Source of the DNA: Adlercreutzia sp910585575
GTDB taxonomy: Bacteria; Actinomycetota; Coriobacteriia; Coriobacteriales; Eggerthellaceae
Length of the DNA: 34,757 bases
Strand: one strand, 5' to 3'
Assembly (NCBI RefSeq): GCF_951801035.1
Contig: NZ_CATOKT010000015.1
A program made the translations under genes and the position numbers. Positions 1-7,771 of the stretch are shown here, piece by piece (within the stretch, counting starts at the first letter, position 1; every line of letters starts with the position of its first letter). The notes under the pieces are model-generated. The model was not told the origin of the DNA. It did not search any database and was given only the letters and a program-made list of their open reading frames with translations.

Positions 1-1
1 C

Positions 2-1627
2 ACCCGCCGCAAGAAGGCCGACGCCGCCGATGCGGCCGTCGACGCGCCCGCTGAGGGAGCCGTCGAGGCGCCCCAGGCCTCCGAGGCCGAAGGCGCGAAG
101 CCGGCCGACGCGTCGTCCAAGGAAAAGCCCGCCCGCAAGACCACGGTGGTGCGCAAGCACACCCGTGACGAGCAGGAGGGCCGTGCCGAGCGCCGCGCTT
201 CCCAGAACAACCAGGGCCAGAACGGCCAGGGCAATCAGGGCAAGCAGAACAACAAGAACAAGAAGAACAACCAGCACGATCGCAACAACCGTCAGCAGCG
301 CAATCGCCACGAGAGCCGCAATCGCGAGCCCCAGCCTTCGGTCACGAAGGAGGAGCTGGCCGAGCTCAAGGTGGCCGAGCTGCGCGCCCGTGCCGCCGAG
401 CTGGGATTGGACGCCGCCGGCATGAAGAAGGCCGAGCTGGTAGACGCCGTGTACGCCGCCACCTGCAAGGCCGAGGGCTTCACCGAGGTCACCGGCGTGC
501 TCGACATCATGGGCGACGGCTACGGCTTCCTGCGCACCTCGGGCTACCTGCCGGGCGAGAACGACATCTACGTGGGCCTGGCCACCATTCGCAAGAACGG
601 CCTGCGCAAGGGCGATATGGTAACGGGCCAGACGCGTCCAGCCCGTCCCAACGATAAGTTCGCGGCCCTGCAGAAGGTCACCTCCGTGAACGGCGCCGCG
701 CCCGAGCTTATGGCCCTGCGCCCGAAGTTCTCCGAGCTCACCCCGGTGTTCCCCGATGAGCGCCTGATCATGGAGCACGGCAAGAACACCACCACGGCCC
801 GCGTCATCGACCTGACGGCCCCCATCGGCAAGGGCCAGCGTGGCCTGATCGTGTCGCCGCCGAAGGCCGGCAAGACCACGGTGCTGAAGGACATCGCCGC
901 GGCCATTTCGGCCAACAACCCCGAGGTGCACCTTATGTACCTGGGCATCGACGAGCGTCCCGAGGAAGCTACCGACATGGAGCGCTCCATCCGCGGCGAA
1001 GTGGTGTCGTCCACCTTCGACATGCCCTCGGAAAACCACATCCAAGTGGCCGAGCTGGTCATCGAGCGCGCGAAGCGTTTGGTGGAGCAGGGCAAGGACG
1101 TGGTCATCTTGCTGGACTCCATCACCCGTCTGGCCCGCGCCTACAACCTGGTGCAGCCGGCGTCCGGCCGCATTCTGTCCGGCGGTGTGGATTCCACGGC
1201 GCTCTACCCGCCCAAGCGCTTTTTGGGCGCGGCCCGCAACATCGAGCACGGCGGCAGCCTGACCATTCTGGCCTCGGCTCTTATCGAGACCGGCTCGAAA
1301 ATGGACGAGGTCATTTTCGAGGAGTTCAAGGGCACGGGCAACATGGAGCTCAAGCTCGACCGCAGCCTGGCCGACCGCCGCATCTTCCCGGCCATTGATC
1401 CCATTACCTCGGGCACTCGTAAGGAAGAGCTGCTCATGGACGGCCAGGAGGCCCCCCTTATCTGGGGCGTGCGCCGCATCCTGTCGAATACCAACAGCAC
1501 CGAGCGCGCCATGGACATGCTGATCAAGTCCTTGAAGCAGACCAACTCCAATCAGGAGTTCCTGCTGCGCATGGCGAAGAAGATGCAGACCCAGCAGGGC
1601 CGCATCGACGATAACGCAGAATTGTAG
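2..1627 (+). CDS. rho: Transcription termination factor Rho (5' partial)
   Basis: Rho is the hexameric RNA-dependent ATPase that ends transcription of untranslated RNA. The frame is open from base 2 with no stop, so the real start lies before the window; the GTG at 146 is internal. In order the protein shows an Ala/Glu/Lys-rich stretch, an Arg- and Asn/Gln-rich low-complexity segment (about nt 203-334), a Rho N-terminal helical domain starting near KEELAELKVAELRARAAEL, a cold-shock-like RNA-binding domain (GDGYGFLR, about nt 510-720), and the RecA-type motor. The P-loop PPKAGKTT lies near nt 856-879 and the Walker B VVILLDSITRLARAYN near nt 1099-1146. The Q- and R-loop regions are intact. A long disordered N-terminal insertion is typical of actinobacterial Rho, but its Asn/Gln bias here is striking. 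sppA starts 8 nt downstream. Confidence 0.97.
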   Translation, partial: TRRKKADAADAAVDAPAEGAVEAPQASEAEGAKPADASSKEKPARKTTVVRKHTRDEQEGRAERRASQNNQGQNGQGNQGKQNNKNKKNNQHDRNNRQQRNRHESRNREPQPSVTKEELAELKVAELRARAAELGLDAAGMKKAELVDAVYAATCKAEGFTEVTGVLDIMGDGYGFLRTSGYLPGENDIYVGLATIRKNGLRKGDMVTGQTRPARPNDKFAALQKVTSVNGAAPELMALRPKFSELTPVFPDERLIMEHGKNTTTARVIDLTAPIGKGQRGLIVSPPKAGKTTVLKDIAAAISANNPEVHLMYLGIDERPEEATDMERSIRGEVVSSTFDMPSENHIQVAELVIERAKRLVEQGKDVVILLDSITRLARAYNLVQPASGRILSGGVDSTALYPPKRFLGAARNIEHGGSLTILASALIETGSKMDEVIFEEFKGTGNMELKLDRSLADRRIFPAIDPITSGTRKEELLMDGQEAPLIWGVRRILSNTNSTERAMDMLIKSLKQTNSNQEFLLRMAKKMQTQQGRIDDNAEL

Positions 1628-1635
1628 AGGGCCCC

Positions 1636-2832
1636 ATGACCGAACCAAACAACTGGCAAAGCGCTGCCTGGGGCACTGGCTCCGAAGCCGCGCCGTCCGA
1701 GGCTCCGGGCGGTCAGCCGGCCGCAGCCTCCCAGGGCGCTTCGAGCGCCCAGACGGCGGCCGGCGCGCCAACGACGCCCTATGCCCAGGCCTACGCGGCG
1801 TCGCCGACTTCGCAGGCATCCTACGGGCAGGCCTACGCCGCGCCGCAGCCGGCGACGCCGACAAGCCCCTATGGCTATACGGCTCCCGCTTACGCCGCCC
1901 CGGCGCCTAAGAAGAGCCGCGCGTGGATTGTGGCCCTGGTGGCCGTCGTTCTGTTCTTCCTGCTGGGCGTCATGACCATCGGCTCCTGCACGGCGGTGAT
2001 GAGCACGCCCATGGGCTTCTCGTCGTCGGGCTCCTCCTGGGCCGATACGGTGACGGGCGATACCGTGGGCATCATCAACATCGACGGCACCATCCAGTAC
2101 GACGGCACCACCTCGAGCCCCGAGGGTCTGCGCGCCCAGCTCGAGGCTGCCGAGAAGAACCCTGATATCAAGGCTGTGGTGCTGCGGGTGAACTCCGGCG
2201 GCGGCGTGGCCACGGCCGGCGAGGAGATGGCCGGCTACGTGAAGGACTTCTCGAAGCCGGTGGTGGTGTCCTGCGCCTCCATTACGGCCAGCGCTGCCTA
2301 CATGATCTCCTCCCAGGCCGACTATATTTACACGGGCAAGACGTCTTCGGTGGGCTCCATCGGCGTCATCATGTCCATCACCGATCTGTCGGGGCTCTAT
2401 GAGAAGCTCGGCATTTCCGTGGACAACATCACCTCGGCGGATGCCAAGGATGCTGGCGCCGGATCGCGTCCTCTGACGGAGGAGGAGCGCGCCTATTATC
2501 AGGCCCAGGTGGACCAGATCAACCAGGTGTTCATCGATACCGTGGCCGAGGGTCGCGACATGCCGGTCGAGGATGTGAAGAAGCTGGCCACGGGCCTGTC
2601 CTTCACGGGCCTCGACGCCGTGGACAATGGCCTGGTCGACGAGATCGGCACCTTGGAGGACGCCGTGGCGAAGGCGTGCTCGCTGGCGGGCATTGCCGAT
2701 GCGGATACGGTGTATCTGCAGTCGTCCTCGAGCGAGCTGTCCCGCTTGCTCGATATCATGGGCGAGAAAGACGAGAACAGCGTTTCGACTGCTTTGAAGG
2801 AGTTGGAAGACCGTGTCGGACTTGAAGGATAA
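1636..2832 (+). CDS. sppA: Signal peptide peptidase SppA (S49 family, 36K type)
   Basis: Membrane-anchored serine protease of family S49 that degrades cleaved signal peptides and other membrane-released peptides. The 398-aa protein begins with about 90 residues rich in Pro, Ala, Gln and Tyr (cytoplasmic, probably disordered). One membrane segment follows at about residues 96-116, then the protease domain outside. The predicted Ser/Lys dyad is S219 (in ITASAAYMIS) and K271 (in SADAKD). Their spacing of 52 residues equals that of the known dyad in Bacillus subtilis SppA. The oxyanion-side motif RVNSGGG is at 184-190. Start ATG 1636 has a weak GAGGG site upstream. Its last 20 nt overlap the metG start, suggesting one transcription unit with metG. 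Confidence 0.93.
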   Translation: MTEPNNWQSAAWGTGSEAAPSEAPGGQPAAASQGASSAQTAAGAPTTPYAQAYAASPTSQASYGQAYAAPQPATPTSPYGYTAPAYAAPAPKKSRAWIVALVAVVLFFLLGVMTIGSCTAVMSTPMGFSSSGSSWADTVTGDTVGIINIDGTIQYDGTTSSPEGLRAQLEAAEKNPDIKAVVLRVNSGGGVATAGEEMAGYVKDFSKPVVVSCASITASAAYMISSQADYIYTGKTSSVGSIGVIMSITDLSGLYEKLGISVDNITSADAKDAGAGSRPLTEEERAYYQAQVDQINQVFIDTVAEGRDMPVEDVKKLATGLSFTGLDAVDNGLVDEIGTLEDAVAKACSLAGIADADTVYLQSSSSELSRLLDIMGEKDENSVSTALKELEDRVGLEG

Positions 2833-4837
2833 CACCCGCGTTTCCTGGCCGCGCCGCGCCGTGGTGACGGCGGGCATGCCCTACGGCAACAAGCCCCTGC
2901 ACTTCGGCCATATCGGCGGCGTGTTTGTGCCCGCCGACGCCTTCGCGCGCTTCCTGCGCGATCGCATCGGCGCCGAGAACGTGCGCTTCGTTTCGGGCAC
3001 CGACTGCTTCGGCAGCCCCATCAACGAGGGCTATCGCAAGCTGGTGGAGGCGGGCGAGTTCGAGGGAACCATCGCCGATTACGTGCTGGCCAACCACGAG
3101 CGTCAGAAGGCCACGCTCGAGGCCTTCGAGGTGAAGCTCGACATCTACGATGGCTCGGGCATCGGGCATGCCGGCGACGTGCACCAGATGATCACCGACG
3201 AGTTCATCACGCGCCTGTACCAGAACGGCCACTTGAAGCTCGACTCCACCCTGCAGTTCTACGACGCCGAGGCCGGCACGTTCCTCAACGGCCGCCAGGT
3301 GCAGGGCCGCTGCCCGGTGCAGGGCTGCAAGTCCGAGCACGCTTACGCCGACGAGTGCGACCTGGGCCATCAGTATGCGCCCGTGGACCTTATCAGTCCG
3401 GTGTCCACGCTGACGGGCACGAAGCCCGAGATGCGCCCCGTGGAGAACTGGTACTTCGACCTGCCGAATTTCGCCGACTTCCTGCGCTCCTATGTGGACG
3501 AGCTGCGGGCCGATCCCGAGGTGCGCCCCGTGGTGCCCCAGACCATCTCCGAGTTCCTGGCGCCTCCGGTCATCTTCGTGAAGAACGAGCACTACGACGA
3601 GTACCTCGGCCTGGCCGACAGCCTGCCGCCCCATGCCTATCGCGACGCCGAGAAGGGCAAGCAGTCCTTCGAGATCGAGTTCGCCACCATCGAGGAGCGC
3701 GACGAGGCCCGCGCGGTGCTGGCCGGGGCCGGTATTCGCTTCCGCACCTCGAAGACGCTCGTGCCCTTCCGCATTACGGGCAACATCGAGTGGGGCGTGC
3801 GCGCACCGGTCATCGATGACGTGCAGGGGCTTACCGTGTGGTGCTGGCCCGAGTCGCTGTGGGCGCCCATCTCGTTCACCATCGCTGCCAACGACGAGCG
3901 CGGGCTGCCGCGCACCAGCTGGCGCGATTTCTGGTGCTCTGACGACGCCCAGGTCTACCAGTTCATCGGTCAGGATAACCTGTACTTCTACGGCGTGGCC
4001 CAGCCGGCGCTGTGGGAGGCCCTGAAGCCCGGCGGCCTGTTCGTGGAGGGCCCCGATTCCCAGATGCGCCAGACCACGCTGGTGGCCAACCACCACATGC
4101 TCTTCGGGAAGAAGAAAGCCTCGTCCTCGGGTGCGGTGAAGCCGCCCACGGGGGAGGAGCTGCTGGAGCACTACACGCCCGAGCAGCTGCGCGCGCACTT
4201 CTTGGCCCTGGGCCTCGACCAGAAATCCGTGGGCTTTTCCCCCAAGCCCTTCGATCCCGACGAGAGCAAGCGCAACGACCCGCGCGTGGCCGACCCGGCG
4301 CTCAAGGAGGGAGCGCTGCTCACCAACGTGTTCAACCGCCTGGCCCGCAGCTGCTTCTACGAGGCGCAGAAGAACTTCGATGCCTGCATGCCCCTGGGGG
4401 CGCCGACGCCGGCGGTGAAGGACAAGGCCTACGAGACGCTGCGCGCCTACGACGAGCTGATGCACAAGGTGGAGCTGCACTCGGTCATGTCGCTGTGCGA
4501 CGAGTTCATCCGCTGGTCGAACAAGTACTGGGCCGACGGCATCAAGCGCGCCGAGGCGTCGGAGGACGCTGGCGAGCGCCGCCAGGTGCTGCTGGACTCG
4601 TTCTACCTGCTGCGCGTGGCCACGTTGCTCATGCATCCCATTGTGCCCGTGGGCTGCGAGAAGATCTGCGACTATATGAGCTTCGAGTTCGATGATTTCT
4701 TCAGCTGGAACTACGACTTCGAGTCCAACGACGAGCTGTGCCCGGCCATCGAGATCGACGCCGGCGCCCACCGCGTCCACGAACTGCCCCCGCGCTTCGA
4801 CTTCTTCCGCAAACACGAGAGCCAGTATAAGGACTAG
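2813..4837 (+). CDS. metG: Methionyl-tRNA synthetase, divergent form
   Basis: Class I aminoacyl-tRNA synthetase of 674 aa that should charge tRNA-Met. It starts at GTG 2813 inside the end of sppA. The HIGH motif appears as HFGH (residues 30-33) after GMPYGNKPL. A zinc-type Cys cluster sits at about 167-182, and a helical anticodon-binding region lies near 480-640. Two things are odd. The KMSKS loop reads KASSS (about 435-439), so the second catalytic lysine is missing. There is also an extra segment of about 60 residues (roughly 256-318) between the catalytic-core motifs, before the NIEWGVRAP stretch that matches the usual DLNWGVPVP. No C-terminal EMAP-like domain is present. It is clearly of MetRS descent; whether it is the cell's only MetRS cannot be told from this window. 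Confidence 0.85.
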   Translation: MSDLKDNTRVSWPRRAVVTAGMPYGNKPLHFGHIGGVFVPADAFARFLRDRIGAENVRFVSGTDCFGSPINEGYRKLVEAGEFEGTIADYVLANHERQKATLEAFEVKLDIYDGSGIGHAGDVHQMITDEFITRLYQNGHLKLDSTLQFYDAEAGTFLNGRQVQGRCPVQGCKSEHAYADECDLGHQYAPVDLISPVSTLTGTKPEMRPVENWYFDLPNFADFLRSYVDELRADPEVRPVVPQTISEFLAPPVIFVKNEHYDEYLGLADSLPPHAYRDAEKGKQSFEIEFATIEERDEARAVLAGAGIRFRTSKTLVPFRITGNIEWGVRAPVIDDVQGLTVWCWPESLWAPISFTIAANDERGLPRTSWRDFWCSDDAQVYQFIGQDNLYFYGVAQPALWEALKPGGLFVEGPDSQMRQTTLVANHHMLFGKKKASSSGAVKPPTGEELLEHYTPEQLRAHFLALGLDQKSVGFSPKPFDPDESKRNDPRVADPALKEGALLTNVFNRLARSCFYEAQKNFDACMPLGAPTPAVKDKAYETLRAYDELMHKVELHSVMSLCDEFIRWSNKYWADGIKRAEASEDAGERRQVLLDSFYLLRVATLLMHPIVPVGCEKICDYMSFEFDDFFSWNYDFESNDELCPAIEIDAGAHRVHELPPRFDFFRKHESQYKD

Positions 4838-4841
4838 GGAA

Positions 4842-4859
4842 TGCGGCCTTCGGGCCGCA
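4842..4859 (+). terminator. Short UUCG-loop hairpin after metG
   Basis: A 7-bp perfect stem TGCGGCC/GGCCGCA with a TTCG loop, 4 nt after the metG stop. It has no clear T-run, so it may stabilise the 3' end or act together with the stronger hairpin that follows. Confidence 0.45.
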
Positions 4860-4880
4860 GATCTTGTCGGCACGGTATGA

Positions 4881-4912
4881 GACGAGACCCGCTTCGGCGG
4901 GTCTCGTTGTCT
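4881..4912 (+). terminator. Intrinsic terminator of the rho-sppA-metG unit
   Basis: A 10-bp or longer stem, CGAGACCCGC paired with GCGGGTCTCG (4883-4892 with 4897-4906), closed by a TTCG loop and followed by TTGT. It ends the preceding transcription unit. Confidence 0.8.
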
Positions 4913-5035
4913 ATGCACCGCCAACGGCTCGCGCCATGGCTTGTCCTTACCTCTTAACGAGTCCTTAAGAATGACGAGGGCGAGTTGCGTGGATCCTTCT
5001 CGGGCTCTACCATGGAGCTGAGAGAAGGGAGTCCC

Positions 5036-5725
5036 ATGGCTGTTGGCGCGCGACGCTCAAAGATGGTTCTGGCGGTTTTTGCGGCGTTGGTTCTGGTGCT
5101 GCTGTTGGCCGTTGCGGCGGTGTTCGCTATCGATGCCTGGGTGCGCGCTTCGACGGAGGAGCGTGTGCTTACGATGGAGCAGGTCGCGGAGGTTCCCGAA
5201 GCGGACTGTATCATCGTCTTAGGCTGCGGGGTCTACCCCGACGGAAGTCCCAGTCCTATGTTGGCCGACCGCATTGCGCGGGGCATCGAGCTGTATGAGC
5301 AGGGCGCCGCGCCGAAGCTGCTCATGAGCGGCGACCATGGAAAGGTCGACTACAACGAAGTAGGGAAGATGAAAGAAGTGGCGATGGACGCAGGCGTCCC
5401 CTCCGAGGACGTGTTCATGGACCACGCCGGCTTCTCCACCTACGAGACCATGGCCCGTGCCCGCGATGTGTTTGGCGCCAAGCGCGTGCTTGTGGTCACC
5501 CAGGGCTATCATTTGCCTCGAGCGCTTTATTTGGCCCACAGCTTAGGTCTGGACGCCTACGGCGTTGCGGCCGATCTTCGCCCCTATGCGGGACAGGAAG
5601 CCCGCGACGTCCGTGAAGTGCTCGCCCGGGTCAAGGACTTCTTCTCGGCCATCATGCAGCCGGAACCCACGTTCCTCGGCGACCCCATTTCGCTTTCCGG
5701 CAGCGGGGACGTGACGAACGACTAA
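5036..5725 (+). CDS. SanA/YdcF-type (DUF218) membrane-anchored protein
   Basis: A 229-aa protein with one N-terminal membrane segment (about residues 10-32) and an external DUF218 domain, the fold of E. coli SanA, ElyC and YdcF. Visible family motifs are DCIIVLGCGVYPDG near the domain start, LLMSGDH, and VLVVTQGYHLPRAL with the conserved His and Arg. SanA/ElyC relatives are linked to envelope integrity and cell-wall precursor metabolism, but the biochemical reaction is not settled. I chose ATG 5036 because AGAAGGGAG sits just upstream and the membrane segment follows directly. In-frame TTG 4985 and ATG 5012 are possible but poorly supported. It is monocistronic, between a terminator and an AT-rich gap. 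Confidence 0.85.
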   Translation: MAVGARRSKMVLAVFAALVLVLLLAVAAVFAIDAWVRASTEERVLTMEQVAEVPEADCIIVLGCGVYPDGSPSPMLADRIARGIELYEQGAAPKLLMSGDHGKVDYNEVGKMKEVAMDAGVPSEDVFMDHAGFSTYETMARARDVFGAKRVLVVTQGYHLPRALYLAHSLGLDAYGVAADLRPYAGQEARDVREVLARVKDFFSAIMQPEPTFLGDPISLSGSGDVTND

Positions 5726-5992
5726 TTGAGCGCAATGCGGGAACAGCCTTAAGATGCAGGAGCGCCGCAGGGCATCGTGCGCCATTTTTCCGACAAGCAG
5801 AAAAACGTGCGTACAAGTCATCATATTATTGCAACGAACAATCTACCTGGGAAAACAACACCCTATCTTTCTCTGGTCCGATGCTAACATTTTGTCAAAT
5901 AGGGCTAATCCGTCTGTGAACCTTGGCTTAAGTTAGCCGAGGCGACGGTGGTCAAACTGTTTCAGCAGGGGACAGAAGGAGGAGAAAGCGTT
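5726..5992. other. AT-rich intergenic stretch upstream of secreted proteins
   Basis: This 267-nt gap is clearly poorer in GC than the flanking genes and has no convincing gene; a 60-codon frame at 5754-5936 has no ribosome site or recognisable product. It holds a TTGTCA hexamer (5892-5897) that could be a -35 element but has no good -10. It also holds a 6-bp inverted repeat, GGCTAA (5903-5908) with TTAGCC (5933-5938). It presumably carries the promoter of the next gene. Confidence 0.4.
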
Positions 5993-6883
5993 ATGGGTCA
6001 ACCTATGGCACGAAAGAGGTTGGGCTGGATTCTTGCGGCCGCGGTGACTGTCGCGCTCCTTGTGATTGCTTGGGGCCAACCGGCTTATGCGGCTGACAAT
6101 GCGTCCATCGACATCTCGACGGCAAAGATCATGATCGATGACAACGATTGCGTCTACGATGGGAGCAAACAAGAGCCCTATATCGAAGTCATGCAAGACG
6201 GTCGTTATCTTGATTCATGGTTCGACTACGATGTGGCTTACTCCAACAACGTAAACGCTGGCACTGCCACGGTGAAAATAACGGGCAAGGGCGCGTATGC
6301 AGGCGCGGTTACTAAGCAGTTCAAGATCCAGCCCCTCAGCATCAGCGACGACTGGGTCACTGTCAGTGTGTCCAAAGCGCGCATGGTCTATACGGGCAAG
6401 GTACTAAAGCCCTCCGTTACAGTGACGATGGGCCGCAAGGTAGTGCTGAACAAGGCGAAGAAGTCGAAAGGCGGCTTCAAGATCACCTACTCAAAAAAGA
6501 GCCCGAAGAAGATCGGCAAATACACCGTCACCATCAAGGGTACGGGAAACTATAAGGGCACGGTCAAGGAGACCTTCTGGATCACGCCCAAAGCTCCCAA
6601 GTTTAAGATCCAGAACGTGCCGGGAGGCTTCAAGGTTAAGTTGACCAAGAAGGTTTCTGGTGTGTCGGGGTACCAGATCTCCTGGGCTTCCGGAATGCTT
6701 CCGAACAACTACGACAATTACTATTGGTATAAGAAGGTTGGCAAAGGCACTAAAGTCACCGGGCGCATCTGGGGTGACAGCAACGGCGATGTGGTATGGG
6801 TTCGCAGCTACAAGAAGGTAGGCAAGAGCACCATCTATTCTCCCTGGTCGAAGCCCAAACAAGCTTGGCCGAAATCTCTCTAG
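5993..6883 (+). CDS. Secreted Lys-rich protein with Ig-like repeats
   Basis: A 296-aa protein with a classical signal peptide (hydrophobic segment about 11-29, likely cleavage after AYA at 31-33). Two tandem beta-rich repeats of the bacterial Ig-like/MBG kind follow; each ends in a GTATVKITGKGAYAGAV or KYTVTIKGTGNYKGTV strand pair (near residues 86 and 185). The C-terminal part (about 203-290, FKVKLTKKVSGVSGYQISW onward) looks like a fibronectin type III module. It is very rich in Lys and Tyr, and no catalytic motif is seen. The role is probably cell-surface or extracellular adhesion; the substrate is unknown. Start ATG 5993 has an excellent AAGGAGG at 5976-5982. Base composition is lower in GC than the housekeeping neighbours. 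Confidence 0.8.
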   Translation: MGQPMARKRLGWILAAAVTVALLVIAWGQPAYAADNASIDISTAKIMIDDNDCVYDGSKQEPYIEVMQDGRYLDSWFDYDVAYSNNVNAGTATVKITGKGAYAGAVTKQFKIQPLSISDDWVTVSVSKARMVYTGKVLKPSVTVTMGRKVVLNKAKKSKGGFKITYSKKSPKKIGKYTVTIKGTGNYKGTVKETFWITPKAPKFKIQNVPGGFKVKLTKKVSGVSGYQISWASGMLPNNYDNYYWYKKVGKGTKVTGRIWGDSNGDVVWVRSYKKVGKSTIYSPWSKPKQAWPKSL

Positions 6884-6945
6884 GGACTTTTCGCGTTCGT
6901 AAGCAACTGGGGCTAAAGAAAACGATCCTTTAGAAAGGAAAGCGT

Positions 6946-7686
6946 ATGGAACGTATTACTCGTTGGGATTTCTCTGGGAAAGCGCTTATGGCATTGGCGG
7001 TTAGCTTGCTGGTTGCGGTGGCGTTGGGGCTGTCGGGGTTGTGCGCCGATGACGCCTATGCGGCGAGTTCCAAGAAGAAAGCGCAGCATAAAAAGTACGA
7101 GAAGACGATCAAGAGCTATCACGCCAAGATGAAAAAGCAGGCGAAAGCGATCGATAAGCAGAATAAGTCGTACGGACTGAAGACAAGTTACGCGTCCAAC
7201 AAGACTTACTTCGCCTTTGCGGACATCGATAAGAACGGTGTCGACGAGCTCATTGTTCGTTACGAAGACAAAAGCGCTAAGCACAACACTGCCGTCGGCG
7301 ACGGATATGGCGAAACGACCACTATCTATACCATAAAGAGTGGCAAAGTGAAGAAGGTGCTCGATAACACCGAGTTTGCGCCCTATTTCCATGATGCGTA
7401 TACCCATATCTATAAGGGCAGCAAGTACACCGATCAAGGGTTTTCTCACGGCTATGAAGATCTATCTTTCTGGAAGTATTCCAAAGGCAAGCTGTCAAAG
7501 AAATGCGCTTACTGGCTCACGTCCATAGATGCTTCGCATACAAGTACGGGAAAAGCGAGCTATCGAATCAACGACAAGGAGGTAAGTGCCAAGAAGTACG
7601 CCGCTAAGAAGAAGGCTCTTATGGGCACGGGCAAGGGCTACACCATGCATGCCTATAGCTCGAAGACGTTCAAAAAGTACATCTAA
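6946..7686 (+). CDS. Secreted Lys-rich protein with EF-hand-like Asp motif
   Basis: A 246-aa exported protein with a signal peptide (hydrophobic stretch about 12-31, likely cleavage after AYA at 37-39). A strongly basic helical segment (SSKKKAQHKKYEKTIKSY onward) follows, then a globular domain containing FADIDKNGVDELIVRYED. That D-x-D-x-N-G-x-x-E pattern is like a calcium-binding or FG-GAP loop and is common in secreted lipoproteins of gut Firmicutes. No enzyme motif is visible. AAAGGAAAG precedes ATG 6946. It lies 62 nt after the Ig-like protein and shares its lower GC, lysine richness and AYA cleavage site. The two are probably expressed together and may have been acquired together. Confidence 0.8.
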   Translation: MERITRWDFSGKALMALAVSLLVAVALGLSGLCADDAYAASSKKKAQHKKYEKTIKSYHAKMKKQAKAIDKQNKSYGLKTSYASNKTYFAFADIDKNGVDELIVRYEDKSAKHNTAVGDGYGETTTIYTIKSGKVKKVLDNTEFAPYFHDAYTHIYKGSKYTDQGFSHGYEDLSFWKYSKGKLSKKCAYWLTSIDASHTSTGKASYRINDKEVSAKKYAAKKKALMGTGKGYTMHAYSSKTFKKYI

Positions 7687-7720
7687 CCAGGGGTGTTGGC
7701 TTCCCAAGTAGTAAGGTTCA

Positions 7721-7756
7721 TGCGGGCCGAGAGTGTTCTCGGCCCGCATTGGTTTG
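7721..7756 (+). terminator. Intrinsic terminator after the secreted-protein pair
   Basis: A perfect 12-bp stem (7721-7732 with 7737-7748, core GCGGGCCGAGA) with a GTGT loop, followed by TTGGTTT. It separates the secreted pair from the lipoprotein gene. Confidence 0.8.
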
Positions 7757-7771
7757 AAGAGAGGGTGATTG

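Noticed and set aside
2..145. A rho start at GTG 146
   Set aside because: The same frame stays open upstream to the first base of the window with Rho-like low-complexity composition, so 146 is internal.
1552..2877. 441-codon - strand frame across sppA
   Set aside because: An Arg/His-rich shadow of a well-supported protease gene, with no motif or ribosome site.
2756..4924. Long (722-codon) open frame on the - strand, antisense to metG
   Set aside because: Its protein is a His/Leu/Val/Gly-rich composition artefact without a family motif, while the + strand frame is a recognisable synthetase. Such shadows are expected at high GC.
5887..5898. 12-mer ACATTTTGTCAA shared with the arcA upstream region (34123-34134)
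   Set aside because: Many coincidental 12-mer pairs are expected in 35 kb, more so in AT-rich gaps. Only the arcA copy is palindromic, so a shared operator is not supported.
5754..5936. Possible 60-aa gene before the secreted proteins
   Set aside because: No ribosome site, no recognisable sequence, and it sits in an AT-rich promoter-like gap.
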